Of a stretch of DNA of 64,000 bases, positions 27,424 through 36,863 are shown piece by piece. The DNA lies in NCBI RefSeq assembly GCF_030013905.1, contig NZ_CP124862.1, positions 5,025,051 through 5,089,050 on the forward strand. The letters are read 5' to 3'. Position 1 is the stretch's first letter. Each line of letters begins with the position of its first letter. Origin of the DNA: Petroclostridium sp. X23. Its GTDB lineage: Bacteria; Bacillota; Clostridia; SK-Y3. The translations under genes and the position numbers were made by a program. A model generated the notes under the pieces. That model did no database searches and was not told the DNA's origin. It worked only from the letters and a program-made list of their open reading frames with translations.

Positions 27424-28944
27424 GTGGGATCTACATTTTCATGTTATGAAATCAGCAGGTCAGGGATGTATACCAGCCAGAGGGCTTTGGATGTTACAGG
27501 ACATAACGTATCCAACGTAGATACTGTAGGTTATGTGAGACAGCAGTTGATTCAATCTGAAAATCGTCCCGCGACCTATACAGGATATCAAATAGGCACC
27601 GGGGTGAATATTGATGAAGTGAGGCAAATCAGAAGCCTATTTCTCGATAACAGCTATAGAAAAGAAAACAGTACTTTGAATTATTGGAATACCATGCAAA
27701 AAACTGTAGAAGATATTGAAGGTATTATGAATGAGTTTTCTGATAACGATCTTGGCAATACGATCGATGAATTTTTTGATGGATGGGAAGAGCTTGCCAA
27801 AGATCCTGAAAGCAGAGCATGTCGGGAGTCTTTGGTCGAATATGGCAATCGTCTGGCGGATACCTTCAATCAGCTATCTCAACAATTAGACCAGATACAA
27901 GAAAATTTAGATGATCAAATCAAAGATATGGTGGATAAAATCAATTCGGTTTCAGAACAGGTTGCACAATTAAATGGATTAATCCGTGTGAATGAAGTGA
28001 TGGGAGATAATGCAAACGATTACCGCGACCAGTTGAATGGGTTATTAGGAACCCTTTCAGGATATGTAAATATCAAAGTTACCGAAGACAGCAGCGGCAT
28101 GTTTAATGTTACTATTGGAGGAACCTCGCTGGTGAATGGGGCTGCGGTGAATAAGATGATTTGTAAGACCAATGCATCCAATGGAGCATTCGCCACGGTG
28201 CTTTGGGAAAAGACCGGATCGGAAGTGAAGCTAAAAGACGGAGAATTATTAGGTTTAATAGAAGAACGGGGGGATGTGAATGGAGATAAGGGTAGCTCCG
28301 AGAACGGATCACCGGTTGAATCGGGATATGACGAAACGGATGTGGACAATGATGCAGACGCTTATAATTTCACAGGAGATTCCGGTAATCTGATTCCTGA
28401 ATTACGTACTGCTTTAAATATGCTGGTTAGTCTGATGACAAGAAAGATCAATGCCATACACAGTAATGGAGTAGGCTTGGATGGAAGCACCGGAACGGAT
28501 TTCTTTGTGAAGATAGATGAAGATTTGCCTTTTCAAGCCGGTAACATTATGATTAACCCTGATTTGGATGATCCGAATAAAATTGCGGTGTCGGCGACAG
28601 GAGCTTCGGGTGATATTACCATTGCCAATGAAATCATCAGTTTTAAAGACATGGAATACTTTAAAAATGATGGTCTTAAGATGGGTATTGATGATTTTTA
28701 CGCATTTATTGTAAATTGGATCGGAACAGCCGGAGATCAAGCGGAAAGTGCTGCAAGCAATCAGAGCACATTGGTTCAACAAATCGAGAATAAAAGAACA
28801 TCGTTGTCTGCCGTATCCTTGGATGAAGAAATGACCAACATGATGAAATATCAGTATGCGTATAATGCCAGCGTACAGGTGATGAACATGATAGATGGGA
28901 TGCTGGATAAATTGATTAACGGTACCGGTGTAGTCGGGAGGTGA
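27424..28944 (+). CDS. flgK: Flagellar hook-associated protein 1, copy A
   Basis: This 506-residue hook-filament junction protein has a GTG start with GGAGGTGG just upstream. The N-terminus has SGMYTSQRALDVTGHNVSNV followed by DTVGYVRQQ, and the C-terminus SLDEEMTNMMKYQYAYNASV, both typical of FlgK. It carries about 100 more core residues of FlgK-specific helices (EELAKDPESRACRESLVEYG). A second FlgK-like gene starts 4 bases later. Codon use and spacing look like the rest of the operon. Confidence 0.88.
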   Translation: MGSTFSCYEISRSGMYTSQRALDVTGHNVSNVDTVGYVRQQLIQSENRPATYTGYQIGTGVNIDEVRQIRSLFLDNSYRKENSTLNYWNTMQKTVEDIEGIMNEFSDNDLGNTIDEFFDGWEELAKDPESRACRESLVEYGNRLADTFNQLSQQLDQIQENLDDQIKDMVDKINSVSEQVAQLNGLIRVNEVMGDNANDYRDQLNGLLGTLSGYVNIKVTEDSSGMFNVTIGGTSLVNGAAVNKMICKTNASNGAFATVLWEKTGSEVKLKDGELLGLIEERGDVNGDKGSSENGSPVESGYDETDVDNDADAYNFTGDSGNLIPELRTALNMLVSLMTRKINAIHSNGVGLDGSTGTDFFVKIDEDLPFQAGNIMINPDLDDPNKIAVSATGASGDITIANEIISFKDMEYFKNDGLKMGIDDFYAFIVNWIGTAGDQAESAASNQSTLVQQIENKRTSLSAVSLDEEMTNMMKYQYAYNASVQVMNMIDGMLDKLINGTGVVGR

Positions 28945-28948
28945 AAAT

Positions 28949-30487
28949 ATGAATTCCTTTTTTGGTTTGAATGTAGCTGTAAAAGGTCTATATGCCAGTC
29001 AGGCGGCTCTGTATACCATTGATCATAATATCAGTAATGCGGAAACTTCCGGGTATTCAAGGCAGGTAACAAGTCAAAAAGCTTCTGCTCCGCTAAGTAC
29101 CTATACAGGAAGCGGCATGATTGGCACAGGAGTGGATTTTATCTCCGTACAGAGAGTTCGGGATGAATATCTTGATATGAGGTTTTGGAATCAAAATATA
29201 AGCTATGGTGAGTGGAATGCAAAAAGTGAAGCCCTTTCGGAACTGGAAGCGATTATGAACGAAACATCGGAAGATGGATTAAATGAAGTGTTAAGCAGCT
29301 TTTCTTCTGCATTGGAAGAACTTGCGAAAGATCCGGACAGCGAACAGACAAGAGCTGTTGTAGTGCAAAACGGGGATTACCTGTGCAAATACTTGAATAA
29401 TGCGGCAAGTAACCTGATCTTATTAAAAAAGGATTACAACAGCAATATCAAGGTAAAGGTGAATGAAATCAATTCTTATGCTTCACAAATCCGGGATTTG
29501 AATGAACAAATTTATAAGTCAGAGCTGGACGGAAGTTCTGCAAATGATTTGAGAGATCAACGGGATTTACTTATGGACAAGCTGACATGCTTAGCTGATG
29601 TCCGGATAAATGAAGTGGATGCCGGTACACTAGCCAACGGCAAAGACGATATTCGTCTTCAAATCACATTGGATGGCGTTAGTCTGGTCAATCATTTTCA
29701 AGTCAATGAATTGGAATGTTATACCATTGATGAAGGCTCGGAGCAGGATGGTACGTATGGGATCCGATGGATGAAGACAGGAAATGAAGTCGAATTTGAT
29801 AGTGGAGAAATCAAAGGGTATCTGGATATGCGTGATGGAACAGGAGAAAAGGGAGGGTACAAAGGAATTCCGTATTATATGGAGCAGTTAGATCATTTTG
29901 CCGGAGTTTTCGCAAAAGCTTTTAACGAAGGGATCTATGCCGATGGGACACAATATATCCAAGGACATGCCGGAGGGGCAGATTCGGACGAAACAACAGG
30001 GATACGGTTTTTTACTTTTGACGGTAAATCGTCGGACGAGCTCATGAAAAGCGGAAGCGATATGAATGAAATATATCAGAATGTTACCGCTGCCAATATT
30101 ACAATTTCGTCAGATATAGAAGATGATCCGGGTAAAATAGCGGCTGCTTCGTTAAGCGGTGAAGACGGGAACAACGAGAATATCAATGAACTTGTAAATA
30201 TGTTTAATGATAGTCGTATGTTTGCGGATGGAATGCCGGTGGACTATATTAATTCCATTGTTTCAACCATGGGGACAAGTGCGGCACATGCTTCCCGGTT
30301 GGCTTCTAATTATGAGAGCACTCTAAACCAAATCGATACCGGCAGAATTTCGGTATCCGGTGTTTCATTGGATGAAGAGTCGGCAAATCTTGTCAGATAC
30401 CAGCAGGCATATAGCGCTGCGGCCAAGATGATCAGCGTACTGGATGAAATCCTGGATATTACTATCAACGGGCTTGGTGCAGGGTAA
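28949..30487 (+). CDS. flgK: Flagellar hook-associated protein 1, copy B
   Basis: This 512-residue protein is a diverged paralogue of the preceding FlgK. The N-terminus reads VKGLYASQAALYTIDHNISN, the middle keeps EELAKDPDSEQTRAVVVQNG and the C-terminus VSLDEESANLVRYQQAYSAA. It starts 4 bases after copy A with GGGAGGTG upstream. The two copies share the architecture but differ over most positions, so this is an old tandem duplication. They may form different junction zones or serve alternative filaments. Confidence 0.87.
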   Translation: MNSFFGLNVAVKGLYASQAALYTIDHNISNAETSGYSRQVTSQKASAPLSTYTGSGMIGTGVDFISVQRVRDEYLDMRFWNQNISYGEWNAKSEALSELEAIMNETSEDGLNEVLSSFSSALEELAKDPDSEQTRAVVVQNGDYLCKYLNNAASNLILLKKDYNSNIKVKVNEINSYASQIRDLNEQIYKSELDGSSANDLRDQRDLLMDKLTCLADVRINEVDAGTLANGKDDIRLQITLDGVSLVNHFQVNELECYTIDEGSEQDGTYGIRWMKTGNEVEFDSGEIKGYLDMRDGTGEKGGYKGIPYYMEQLDHFAGVFAKAFNEGIYADGTQYIQGHAGGADSDETTGIRFFTFDGKSSDELMKSGSDMNEIYQNVTAANITISSDIEDDPGKIAAASLSGEDGNNENINELVNMFNDSRMFADGMPVDYINSIVSTMGTSAAHASRLASNYESTLNQIDTGRISVSGVSLDEESANLVRYQQAYSAAAKMISVLDEILDITINGLGAG

Positions 30488-30534
30488 TCCCATAAAAAAT
30501 AGGTCTTGATTATATGATTGTTTGGAGGGGTATG

Positions 30535-31917
30535 ATGAGGGTAACGAGCGGTATGCTGGTTCAAAATGCAATCAGAAATATTAACAGCAATTTGTCCAGA
30601 CTGGACACACTACAGCAGAAAGCATCAACAGGCAAGCAAATACAATACGCGTCGGATAATCCGGTTATCGCCACTAGGTCGATAAAGATAAAGAGTTATT
30701 TATCCGAAGTGGAGCAGCTGCAGAAGAATACCGAGGACGCAAAGTCGTGGATGAAATTTTGTGAGTCATCATTGGGTCAGATAGATGACAATTTGGATAG
30801 AATTCGAGAACTGACGGTAGAGGCGGCTAACGGCACCTATTCCGATGATGACCTCAATGCGGTTAAAGAAGAAATTACCGAAATAAAGAAAAGTATATTG
30901 GAAACCGGAAATTCAAACTACTCGGGCAGATATGTATTTGCGGGCTATAATACCGGTGACGCTCCTTTTGAATCGGTATCTACAGCAGTGGGAGAAAAAA
31001 TCATGTACAATGGTAAATACCTATCACTTGGAGGTCCCATTTCTTCTACGGTATCTGATGAGGACTATAAAGCTTTTTACTTGGACAATATGGATAAAAT
31101 CAGTAGGCAGCCGGAGATGCAATCAGCAGTAATCAATACTTTTACTGCTACGGCGCCGGCATTGGATTTTAGCCTTTCACTGGATGGGGTAAGTCAAAGT
31201 ATCAGTTTGACAGATGGAACGACATATGATGCGGATACTCTTCAGATAGAGTTGCAAAGTAAAATCAATGCTGCCTTTCCATCGGGAACCGGTCAGCCGG
31301 ATCCTTTGATTAAAGTTAGTACTCAAGATGATAAATTAAAGCTCACCGTACAGGATGGCAGCAGTATTCAGATTGACAGCGGAACGTTGAACGTCAAAAC
31401 AATAGGTTTTACTGGAGGCACAGAATCTATAGCTAATGCAAAGCAGGAAATAGAATATAAAATGGGAGTAGGAAATCTTATAACCATTAATGTTGAAGGC
31501 AATGAGATGTTTGGAAAGGGTGAGGAGTCTCTCTTCAATACCCTTACAAAGCTGGAGATGGCATTGGAGGGAGAAACAAGTTATAAAACGGCAACATACG
31601 ATGAAGGTCCTCCGGCGGAAGTAATCGTAGAAACACATGAACTGGATATTAGTAGTTTGCTGGGGGATTTGGACCTGGATTTAAGCCGGATACTTAAATC
31701 CAGATCGGTACTTGGCGCAAAGACAAACTATGTAGAGCTGACACAAAACCGGTTATCCAGCAATAACGTCACGTTTACAGAACTATTAAGCAATACGGAA
31801 GATGCGGATTATGCGGAGGTAAGCATGAAACTGGCTAGTGCCGAAACAGTCTACTCGGCGGCTTTATCTGCGTCTGCAAAAGTGATCCAGCCGAGCTTGT
31901 TGGATTTCCTTCAATAG
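30535..31917 (+). CDS. flgL: Flagellar hook-associated protein 3
   Basis: This 460-residue flagellin-like junction protein starts MRVTSGMLVQNAIRNINSNL and has the FlgL-type YASDNPVIATRSIKIKSYL near residue 40. The C-terminus (YAEVSMKLASAETVYSAALS) pairs with the N-terminal helix. A variable domain of about 250 residues (about 140-390) sits in the middle. GGAGGGG lies 4 bases before ATG 30535; an adjacent ATG at 30532 is equally in frame. It is longer than enteric FlgL because of the insert. Confidence 0.88.
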   Translation: MRVTSGMLVQNAIRNINSNLSRLDTLQQKASTGKQIQYASDNPVIATRSIKIKSYLSEVEQLQKNTEDAKSWMKFCESSLGQIDDNLDRIRELTVEAANGTYSDDDLNAVKEEITEIKKSILETGNSNYSGRYVFAGYNTGDAPFESVSTAVGEKIMYNGKYLSLGGPISSTVSDEDYKAFYLDNMDKISRQPEMQSAVINTFTATAPALDFSLSLDGVSQSISLTDGTTYDADTLQIELQSKINAAFPSGTGQPDPLIKVSTQDDKLKLTVQDGSSIQIDSGTLNVKTIGFTGGTESIANAKQEIEYKMGVGNLITINVEGNEMFGKGEESLFNTLTKLEMALEGETSYKTATYDEGPPAEVIVETHELDISSLLGDLDLDLSRILKSRSVLGAKTNYVELTQNRLSSNNVTFTELLSNTEDADYAEVSMKLASAETVYSAALSASAKVIQPSLLDFLQ

Positions 31918-31982
31918 GTATAGATAACGAACTTTAGACTTGTAATTTACCAAGTTATATATCACGCTAACAGTTAAGATTC

Positions 31983-32058
31983 CGTAGGGGCGGACGACTC
32001 TGTCCGCCCGCAGATAGGGTAATAGTACAGCGGGTGGACAGGGTCGTCCACCCCTACG
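31983..32058. repeat. Nested double-hairpin repeat element
   Basis: A 28-base arm (CGTAGGGGCGGACGACTCTG onward) is repeated inverted at the other end with 3 differences. Each arm itself folds (GGGCGGAC with GTCCGCCC, and GGGTGGAC with GTCCACCC). It resembles GC-rich palindromic intergenic repeats and sits between flgL and fliD, where it may also stop or stabilise the flgL transcript. Confidence 0.7.
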
Positions 32059-32168
32059 ATAATAAAACAGATATATTCAAACAAGAATTAACATATTGGC
32101 TAATAATAACTTTAAAGTTTTTTATCTATAACAAAGTAGTTATTTTATAATGGATAAGGAGGTTTGCT

Positions 32169-34073
32169 ATGAGTTCAATTAGCAGTATAAGCAGCAGTAC
32201 CACCCGAATTACCGGAATGGCAAGCGGGCTTGATGTCGATACGATTGTAGAAGAATTGATGACTGCTGAAAAAGTTCCTCTGAATAAGCTTTACCAGAAA
32301 AAGCAGCTAGCGGAATGGAAAAGGGATAATTATAGGGAGATTTCCAACGCATTAAGAGCGTTTAGTGATGAATATTTTGATATCTTAAATAGCGATTCCT
32401 ACATGCTGTCCCAGTCTACATATAAAAAATATACATCTGTCGTTAGTGATAATACGGTTGTGAGTGTAACAGCAAACGCAGAGGCTGAGGCGGGAACGCA
32501 TTCAATTACAGTGAGTAATTTAGCTACGGCAGCAATATATAAAAGTTCTTCCGCCGTAACAAAAGCCATTGCAGGATCATCTGCAGCGGATTTTAGTGCA
32601 GCGAACGGAAAGAGCTTCATATTAACGGTAGACGGTACAAAAAAGACCATCGATATTGATGACAGTAACACGGATATCAGCAGCTTACAGCAAGCGGTTG
32701 ATGATGCGATAGGTACCGGTAAAGTGCTGGTATCGGATACGGTGGGGGATGGAACCGGCTATCTGACTTTTAGTGCGGTAGAAAACAGTGGTGTTAGTAA
32801 AATCACGCTCAGTGAGGGTACGGATGGGGTATTGTCAGCATTAGGATTTTCGGATGATGATAATCTATGTAACCGGCTGAAAACATCCGACACTTTGGAA
32901 TCCATTTGTGCAAATATGCAAAATATATTTAGCTTCAATGATGATGGAAATATAGCGATATCTATTAATGGAACGGATTTTGAATTTGATAAAGATACAA
33001 CCCTTAGTTCAATGATGTCGAAAATTAATAGTTCGGATGCCGGTGTTAGGATGACATATAATGAAACAAAGGATATATTTATGTTAATGGCAATAACTAC
33101 CGGAGCGGGCAAGGATAATATTCAGTTAAGTGAATCAGGCAGTACATTTTTAGAAAATGCATGTGTAACTGACTTTACTGAGGGGGAAGATGCCGTAATT
33201 ATACTGGACGGGGAAAAGCATACCCGAAGCAGTAATTCCATCACCCAGGATGGGGTAACCTATAAACTTTTATCAGAGAGTACTGAAGAGCAGACCGTTG
33301 GGTTGTCCTTGGACACTGACGGGATCTATGATAAAATCAAAAGTTTTATTGATGACTATAATGCGTTAATAAATACCATCAATGATAAAATTTCCGAAGA
33401 GTACGATAGTGACTATCCGCCGTTGACGGATGATGAAAAAGAGGCAATGACGGATGATGAAATAGAATTGTGGGAAAATCAAGCGAAAACCGGATTGCTT
33501 GAAAATGACTCAACACTACAAAAGATCTTAGATGATATGAGATGGGCTCTTTATCAATCTGTTGAGGGTTCTTCCTTGCATCTGTCAAGTATCGGGATTA
33601 CAACAACCAGCAACTATGAAGATAAAGGAAAGCTGGAAGTTGATGAAACTGCATTGAAAAAAGCTATTGAAAATAATCCTGAAGCAGTGGCGAACCTTTT
33701 TTCAAAGAAATCCGAAAGCTATCCGGGAACCACAAGTGCCCGTACTTTGGATTCAAGTCAAAGAAGCATACGACAAAGCGAAGAAGGCTTGATATATAGA
33801 ATCTATGATGTTTTGCAAGACAATATTTCTACGATGAGAAATAATAGCGGAAAGAAAGGCACTCTTCTGGAAAAGGCGGGAATAGAGGGGGATACTTCGA
33901 GTTATTCAAATTTTATTACCGACCAAATTGAGGATTATGAAGAAGAGATTGATGAGATGTTGGATAAGTTGGATGATAAGGAAGATCAGTATTATGAGAA
34001 GTTTTCTAACATGGAAACTTATATCAATCAAATGAATAGTCAGCTAAGCTCAATCCAATCTATGCTCGGTTAG
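32169..34073 (+). CDS. fliD: Flagellar filament cap protein
   Basis: This 634-residue FliD (HAP2) caps the growing filament and folds flagellin. The N-terminal motif RITGMASGLDVDTIVEELMT and WKRDNYREISNALRAF are classic. The C-terminal domain holds IKSFIDDYNALINTINDKIS and the final coiled coil (EEEIDEMLDKLDDKEDQYYE, then NMETYINQMNSQLSSIQSML). AAGGAGG precedes the ATG. It is longer than average for FliD (about 460-520), with the extra length in the central exposed domain. Confidence 0.92.
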   Translation: MSSISSISSSTTRITGMASGLDVDTIVEELMTAEKVPLNKLYQKKQLAEWKRDNYREISNALRAFSDEYFDILNSDSYMLSQSTYKKYTSVVSDNTVVSVTANAEAEAGTHSITVSNLATAAIYKSSSAVTKAIAGSSAADFSAANGKSFILTVDGTKKTIDIDDSNTDISSLQQAVDDAIGTGKVLVSDTVGDGTGYLTFSAVENSGVSKITLSEGTDGVLSALGFSDDDNLCNRLKTSDTLESICANMQNIFSFNDDGNIAISINGTDFEFDKDTTLSSMMSKINSSDAGVRMTYNETKDIFMLMAITTGAGKDNIQLSESGSTFLENACVTDFTEGEDAVIILDGEKHTRSSNSITQDGVTYKLLSESTEEQTVGLSLDTDGIYDKIKSFIDDYNALINTINDKISEEYDSDYPPLTDDEKEAMTDDEIELWENQAKTGLLENDSTLQKILDDMRWALYQSVEGSSLHLSSIGITTTSNYEDKGKLEVDETALKKAIENNPEAVANLFSKKSESYPGTTSARTLDSSQRSIRQSEEGLIYRIYDVLQDNISTMRNNSGKKGTLLEKAGIEGDTSSYSNFITDQIEDYEEEIDEMLDKLDDKEDQYYEKFSNMETYINQMNSQLSSIQSMLG

Positions 34074-34083
34074 GGGTGATATA

Positions 34084-34524
34084 ATGAAATTACAAGTCTC
34101 GGATTATTACGCATACCTTCAGATAAAATTAGGCATTGCAGAAGAAATCTATAAAAATACGGTGACGCAGTCCTATGCCCTAAAGAAAAATGATGAACAT
34201 TTACTTAAAAAGCTTTTAAATGATCGTCAGAAATGTATCGAACGTCTTGATGCCATAGGGTGTGCTTCTGATATTTTCCGGAATATAAAAAAGGATGTTG
34301 AAACAGAAAAACTTGAACAATCCATTCAATATCTTTCAAATGAAATAACACGTATTAATCATATGAATGTAGAACAAGCCGAAGAGCTAAAGGGCAAAAT
34401 TGGAAATTCCATAGCTCATATCACTTGTGGTAGAAAAGCTATTCAAAACGGCTATTTTAGAAAGATCCCATCTCAATACGGATATTTTATTGACAGAAAA
34501 ATCGGGAAAAGCTACAGAGTTTAA
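34084..34524 (+). CDS. Putative flagellar export chaperone
   Basis: This 146-residue cytoplasmic protein is strongly helical, with charged coiled-coil-like stretches. It starts 10 bases after fliD, the normal place for FliT/FliS/FlgN-type chaperones of HAP proteins. I see no diagnostic motif, so the function is inferred from position, size and helicity. Two Cys residues and a basic C-terminus (IDRKIGKSYRV) are the only other notable points. Confidence 0.55.
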   Translation: MKLQVSDYYAYLQIKLGIAEEIYKNTVTQSYALKKNDEHLLKKLLNDRQKCIERLDAIGCASDIFRNIKKDVETEKLEQSIQYLSNEITRINHMNVEQAEELKGKIGNSIAHITCGRKAIQNGYFRKIPSQYGYFIDRKIGKSYRV

Positions 34525-34540
34525 ATAAGAAAACAAAATG

Positions 34541-34641
34541 CTATATAAATTGTGACAAAGAATTTACATCAGCAATCATTAAGTGGGGAGTCTTTACGCT
34601 CTCCTCACTATCCACTCCCCACTCCTCACTAAAGCAATATA
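34541..34641. repeat. Dispersed repeat, copy 1
   Basis: About 100 bases including AAATTGTGACAAAGAATTTA and CACTCCCCACTCCTCACTAA recur, diverged, around the IS4 element (47583-47598 joined to 49096-49197). Within this copy AGTGGGGAGT (34582-34591) and ACTCCCCACT (34614-34623) form a perfect 10-base inverted repeat. Confidence 0.7.
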
Positions 34642-34722
34642 TTCTGCTTTTTAACAACCCTTCCGCACTAATATTCTTTATGCTATAATGATTTAAGTAG
34701 TGAGAAGTTAGGAAGGTTTACT

Positions 34723-36852
34723 ATGGAATACATCAGCGGAGTTGTTGAAAGAATTACATATGCAAATGAGGAAAACGGGTTTTGTGTCATCAAAATAAAA
34801 TCCAAGGGTTTTCCTGACCTTGTAACGGTTGTAGGCAACCTGGCAGCTGTTAATGTTGGGGCTGTCTTGCGCTTAAAGGGCGAATGGAAATATGACAGCA
34901 AATACGGAAAACAGTTTTCAGCGATTGATTACAGGGAGACAATACCCGCAACCATTGCGGGTATTGAAAAATATCTGGGCAGCGGTTTGATTAAAGGTAT
35001 AGGGCCTGTTTATGCCCGGAGGATTGTAAAACATTTCAAAGAAGATACCTTGCGGGTGATTGAGGAAGAAACTGATCATTTGATACATGTGGACGGCATT
35101 GGAAAAAGGCGTGTCGATATGATCAAAAAAGCTTGGCAAGAACAGAAGGAAATTAAGAATGTCATGCTTTTCCTCCAAAGTCATGGCGTATCAACGGCGT
35201 ATGCAGTGAAGATTTATAAAACCTATGGGAACGAAAGTATCGATATTGTCAAAAGCAATCCATTCCGCTTGGCCGATGATATCTGGGGGATAGGCTTTAG
35301 AACTGCCGATAAAATTGCCCAGCAGCTTGGGTTTGATAAGAACTCCTTTGAACGCTGCCGTTCAGGGATTATTTATGTTCTCAACCAACTTTCCAATGAT
35401 GGTCACTGCTATGCGACACGGGAACAGATCATTTCCGAGACGGTTCATATGCTTGAGTTGGAAGAAGGTCTTATTGATGGTACTATTGACAGGATGATTG
35501 AAGAAAAATCGGTAATACCCGATGAGCAAAACGCCATTTATCTCCCGCCTTTTTATTTCAGTGAAACCGGTACAGCAAAAAGGATCAGAGAAATATTGGC
35601 AGGACAAGCAACCCAAGATGCTATAGACGTAAACAATTTGATTACTGAAATAGAGCAGGAGCAGCATATCACCTATGATGAAGTACAGAAGGATGCGATT
35701 AAAACAGCAGCACTATCAAAATTCATGGTGTTGACCGGCGGCCCTGGGACAGGAAAAACCACCACTACCCTCGCTATTATCACTGTGTTTCAGAAGATGG
35801 GTAAAAAAGTACTGCTGGCAGCCCCCACCGGCAGGGCAGCCAAAAGGATGTCCGAGACCACCGGTATGGAGTCAAAGACCATCCATCGTTTGCTTGAATT
35901 CAAACCGCCCGAGGGGTATCAGAAAAATACCGATAATCCATTGGAATGTGATGTGCTGATTATTGATGAGACATCCATGGTGGATATTATTCTGATGTAT
36001 AATCTTCTGAAAGCAGTCACCGATGACACGGTAGTGATTTTAGTAGGAGATGTGGACCAGCTGCCTTCGGTTGGGGCAGGCAATGTATTAAAAGATATTA
36101 TCGACTCGGGACAGGTGGAGGTAATCAAACTGACAAGGATTTTCAGGCAGGCTTTGGGCAGTGCCATCATTACAAATGCCCACCGGATCAATAAAGGGGA
36201 GATGCCAAATCTTCATAGCGGCCGGAACAGTGACTTTTTCTTTATCCAGGAGGATGAACCCCAGAAAAGAGTGGAGACCATCCAAAACCTGTGTACTAAA
36301 AGGCTGCCGCAGTATTATAAAGTCAATCCTGTTCATGATATTCAGGTGCTGTGTCCCATGCAGCGGGGTGAAACCGGTGCGCAGAACTTGAATGCTGTGC
36401 TGCAGGAAGCTTTAAATCCTACGCATGTAACTATTAAATATGGTGGTACGGTATATCGTTTAAATGACAAGGTAATGCAGATAAAAAATAATTATGATAA
36501 AAACGTGTTTAACGGTGACATAGGAACCATCGTAAATATGGACACGGAAGATAAAACGCTGGTCATCCGTTTTGACGGGAACGATGTAGAATATGATGCC
36601 ACCGAATTGGATGAAGTAGTACTGGCTTATGCTACTACCGTTCATAAGAGCCAAGGGAGTGAATATAAAATCGTCGTGGCACCTTTTACCATGCAGCATT
36701 ATATGATGCTGCAGCGAAATTTACTATATACTTGTGTAACCAGGGCTAAAAAGGTGTTTGTATTGGTTGGGGCCAAGAAGGCCGTGGGTATTGCGGTATC
36801 AAATAATAAGATCGAACAGAGAAATACCATGTTGTCGATGAGATTAGCCTAA
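34723..36852 (+). CDS. recD2: RecD2-type 5'-3' DNA helicase
   Basis: This 709-residue superfamily 1B helicase is of the RecD-like family that works without RecBC. The N-terminal OB-like part begins MEYISGVVERITYANEENGF. Helix-hairpin-helix motifs follow (LIKGIGPVYARRIV, HVDGIGKRRVDMIK and the WGIGFRTADKIAQQLG repeat). The ATPase core has Walker A GGPGTGKTTTT (about 340), Walker B LIIDETSMVD and the late motif TVHKSQGSEYKIV (about 643). The length is standard. It probably acts in DNA repair. It follows the dispersed repeat and is probably monocistronic. Confidence 0.93.
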   Translation: MEYISGVVERITYANEENGFCVIKIKSKGFPDLVTVVGNLAAVNVGAVLRLKGEWKYDSKYGKQFSAIDYRETIPATIAGIEKYLGSGLIKGIGPVYARRIVKHFKEDTLRVIEEETDHLIHVDGIGKRRVDMIKKAWQEQKEIKNVMLFLQSHGVSTAYAVKIYKTYGNESIDIVKSNPFRLADDIWGIGFRTADKIAQQLGFDKNSFERCRSGIIYVLNQLSNDGHCYATREQIISETVHMLELEEGLIDGTIDRMIEEKSVIPDEQNAIYLPPFYFSETGTAKRIREILAGQATQDAIDVNNLITEIEQEQHITYDEVQKDAIKTAALSKFMVLTGGPGTGKTTTTLAIITVFQKMGKKVLLAAPTGRAAKRMSETTGMESKTIHRLLEFKPPEGYQKNTDNPLECDVLIIDETSMVDIILMYNLLKAVTDDTVVILVGDVDQLPSVGAGNVLKDIIDSGQVEVIKLTRIFRQALGSAIITNAHRINKGEMPNLHSGRNSDFFFIQEDEPQKRVETIQNLCTKRLPQYYKVNPVHDIQVLCPMQRGETGAQNLNAVLQEALNPTHVTIKYGGTVYRLNDKVMQIKNNYDKNVFNGDIGTIVNMDTEDKTLVIRFDGNDVEYDATELDEVVLAYATTVHKSQGSEYKIVVAPFTMQHYMMLQRNLLYTCVTRAKKVFVLVGAKKAVGIAVSNNKIEQRNTMLSMRLA

Positions 36853-36863
36853 ATGCATTACCT

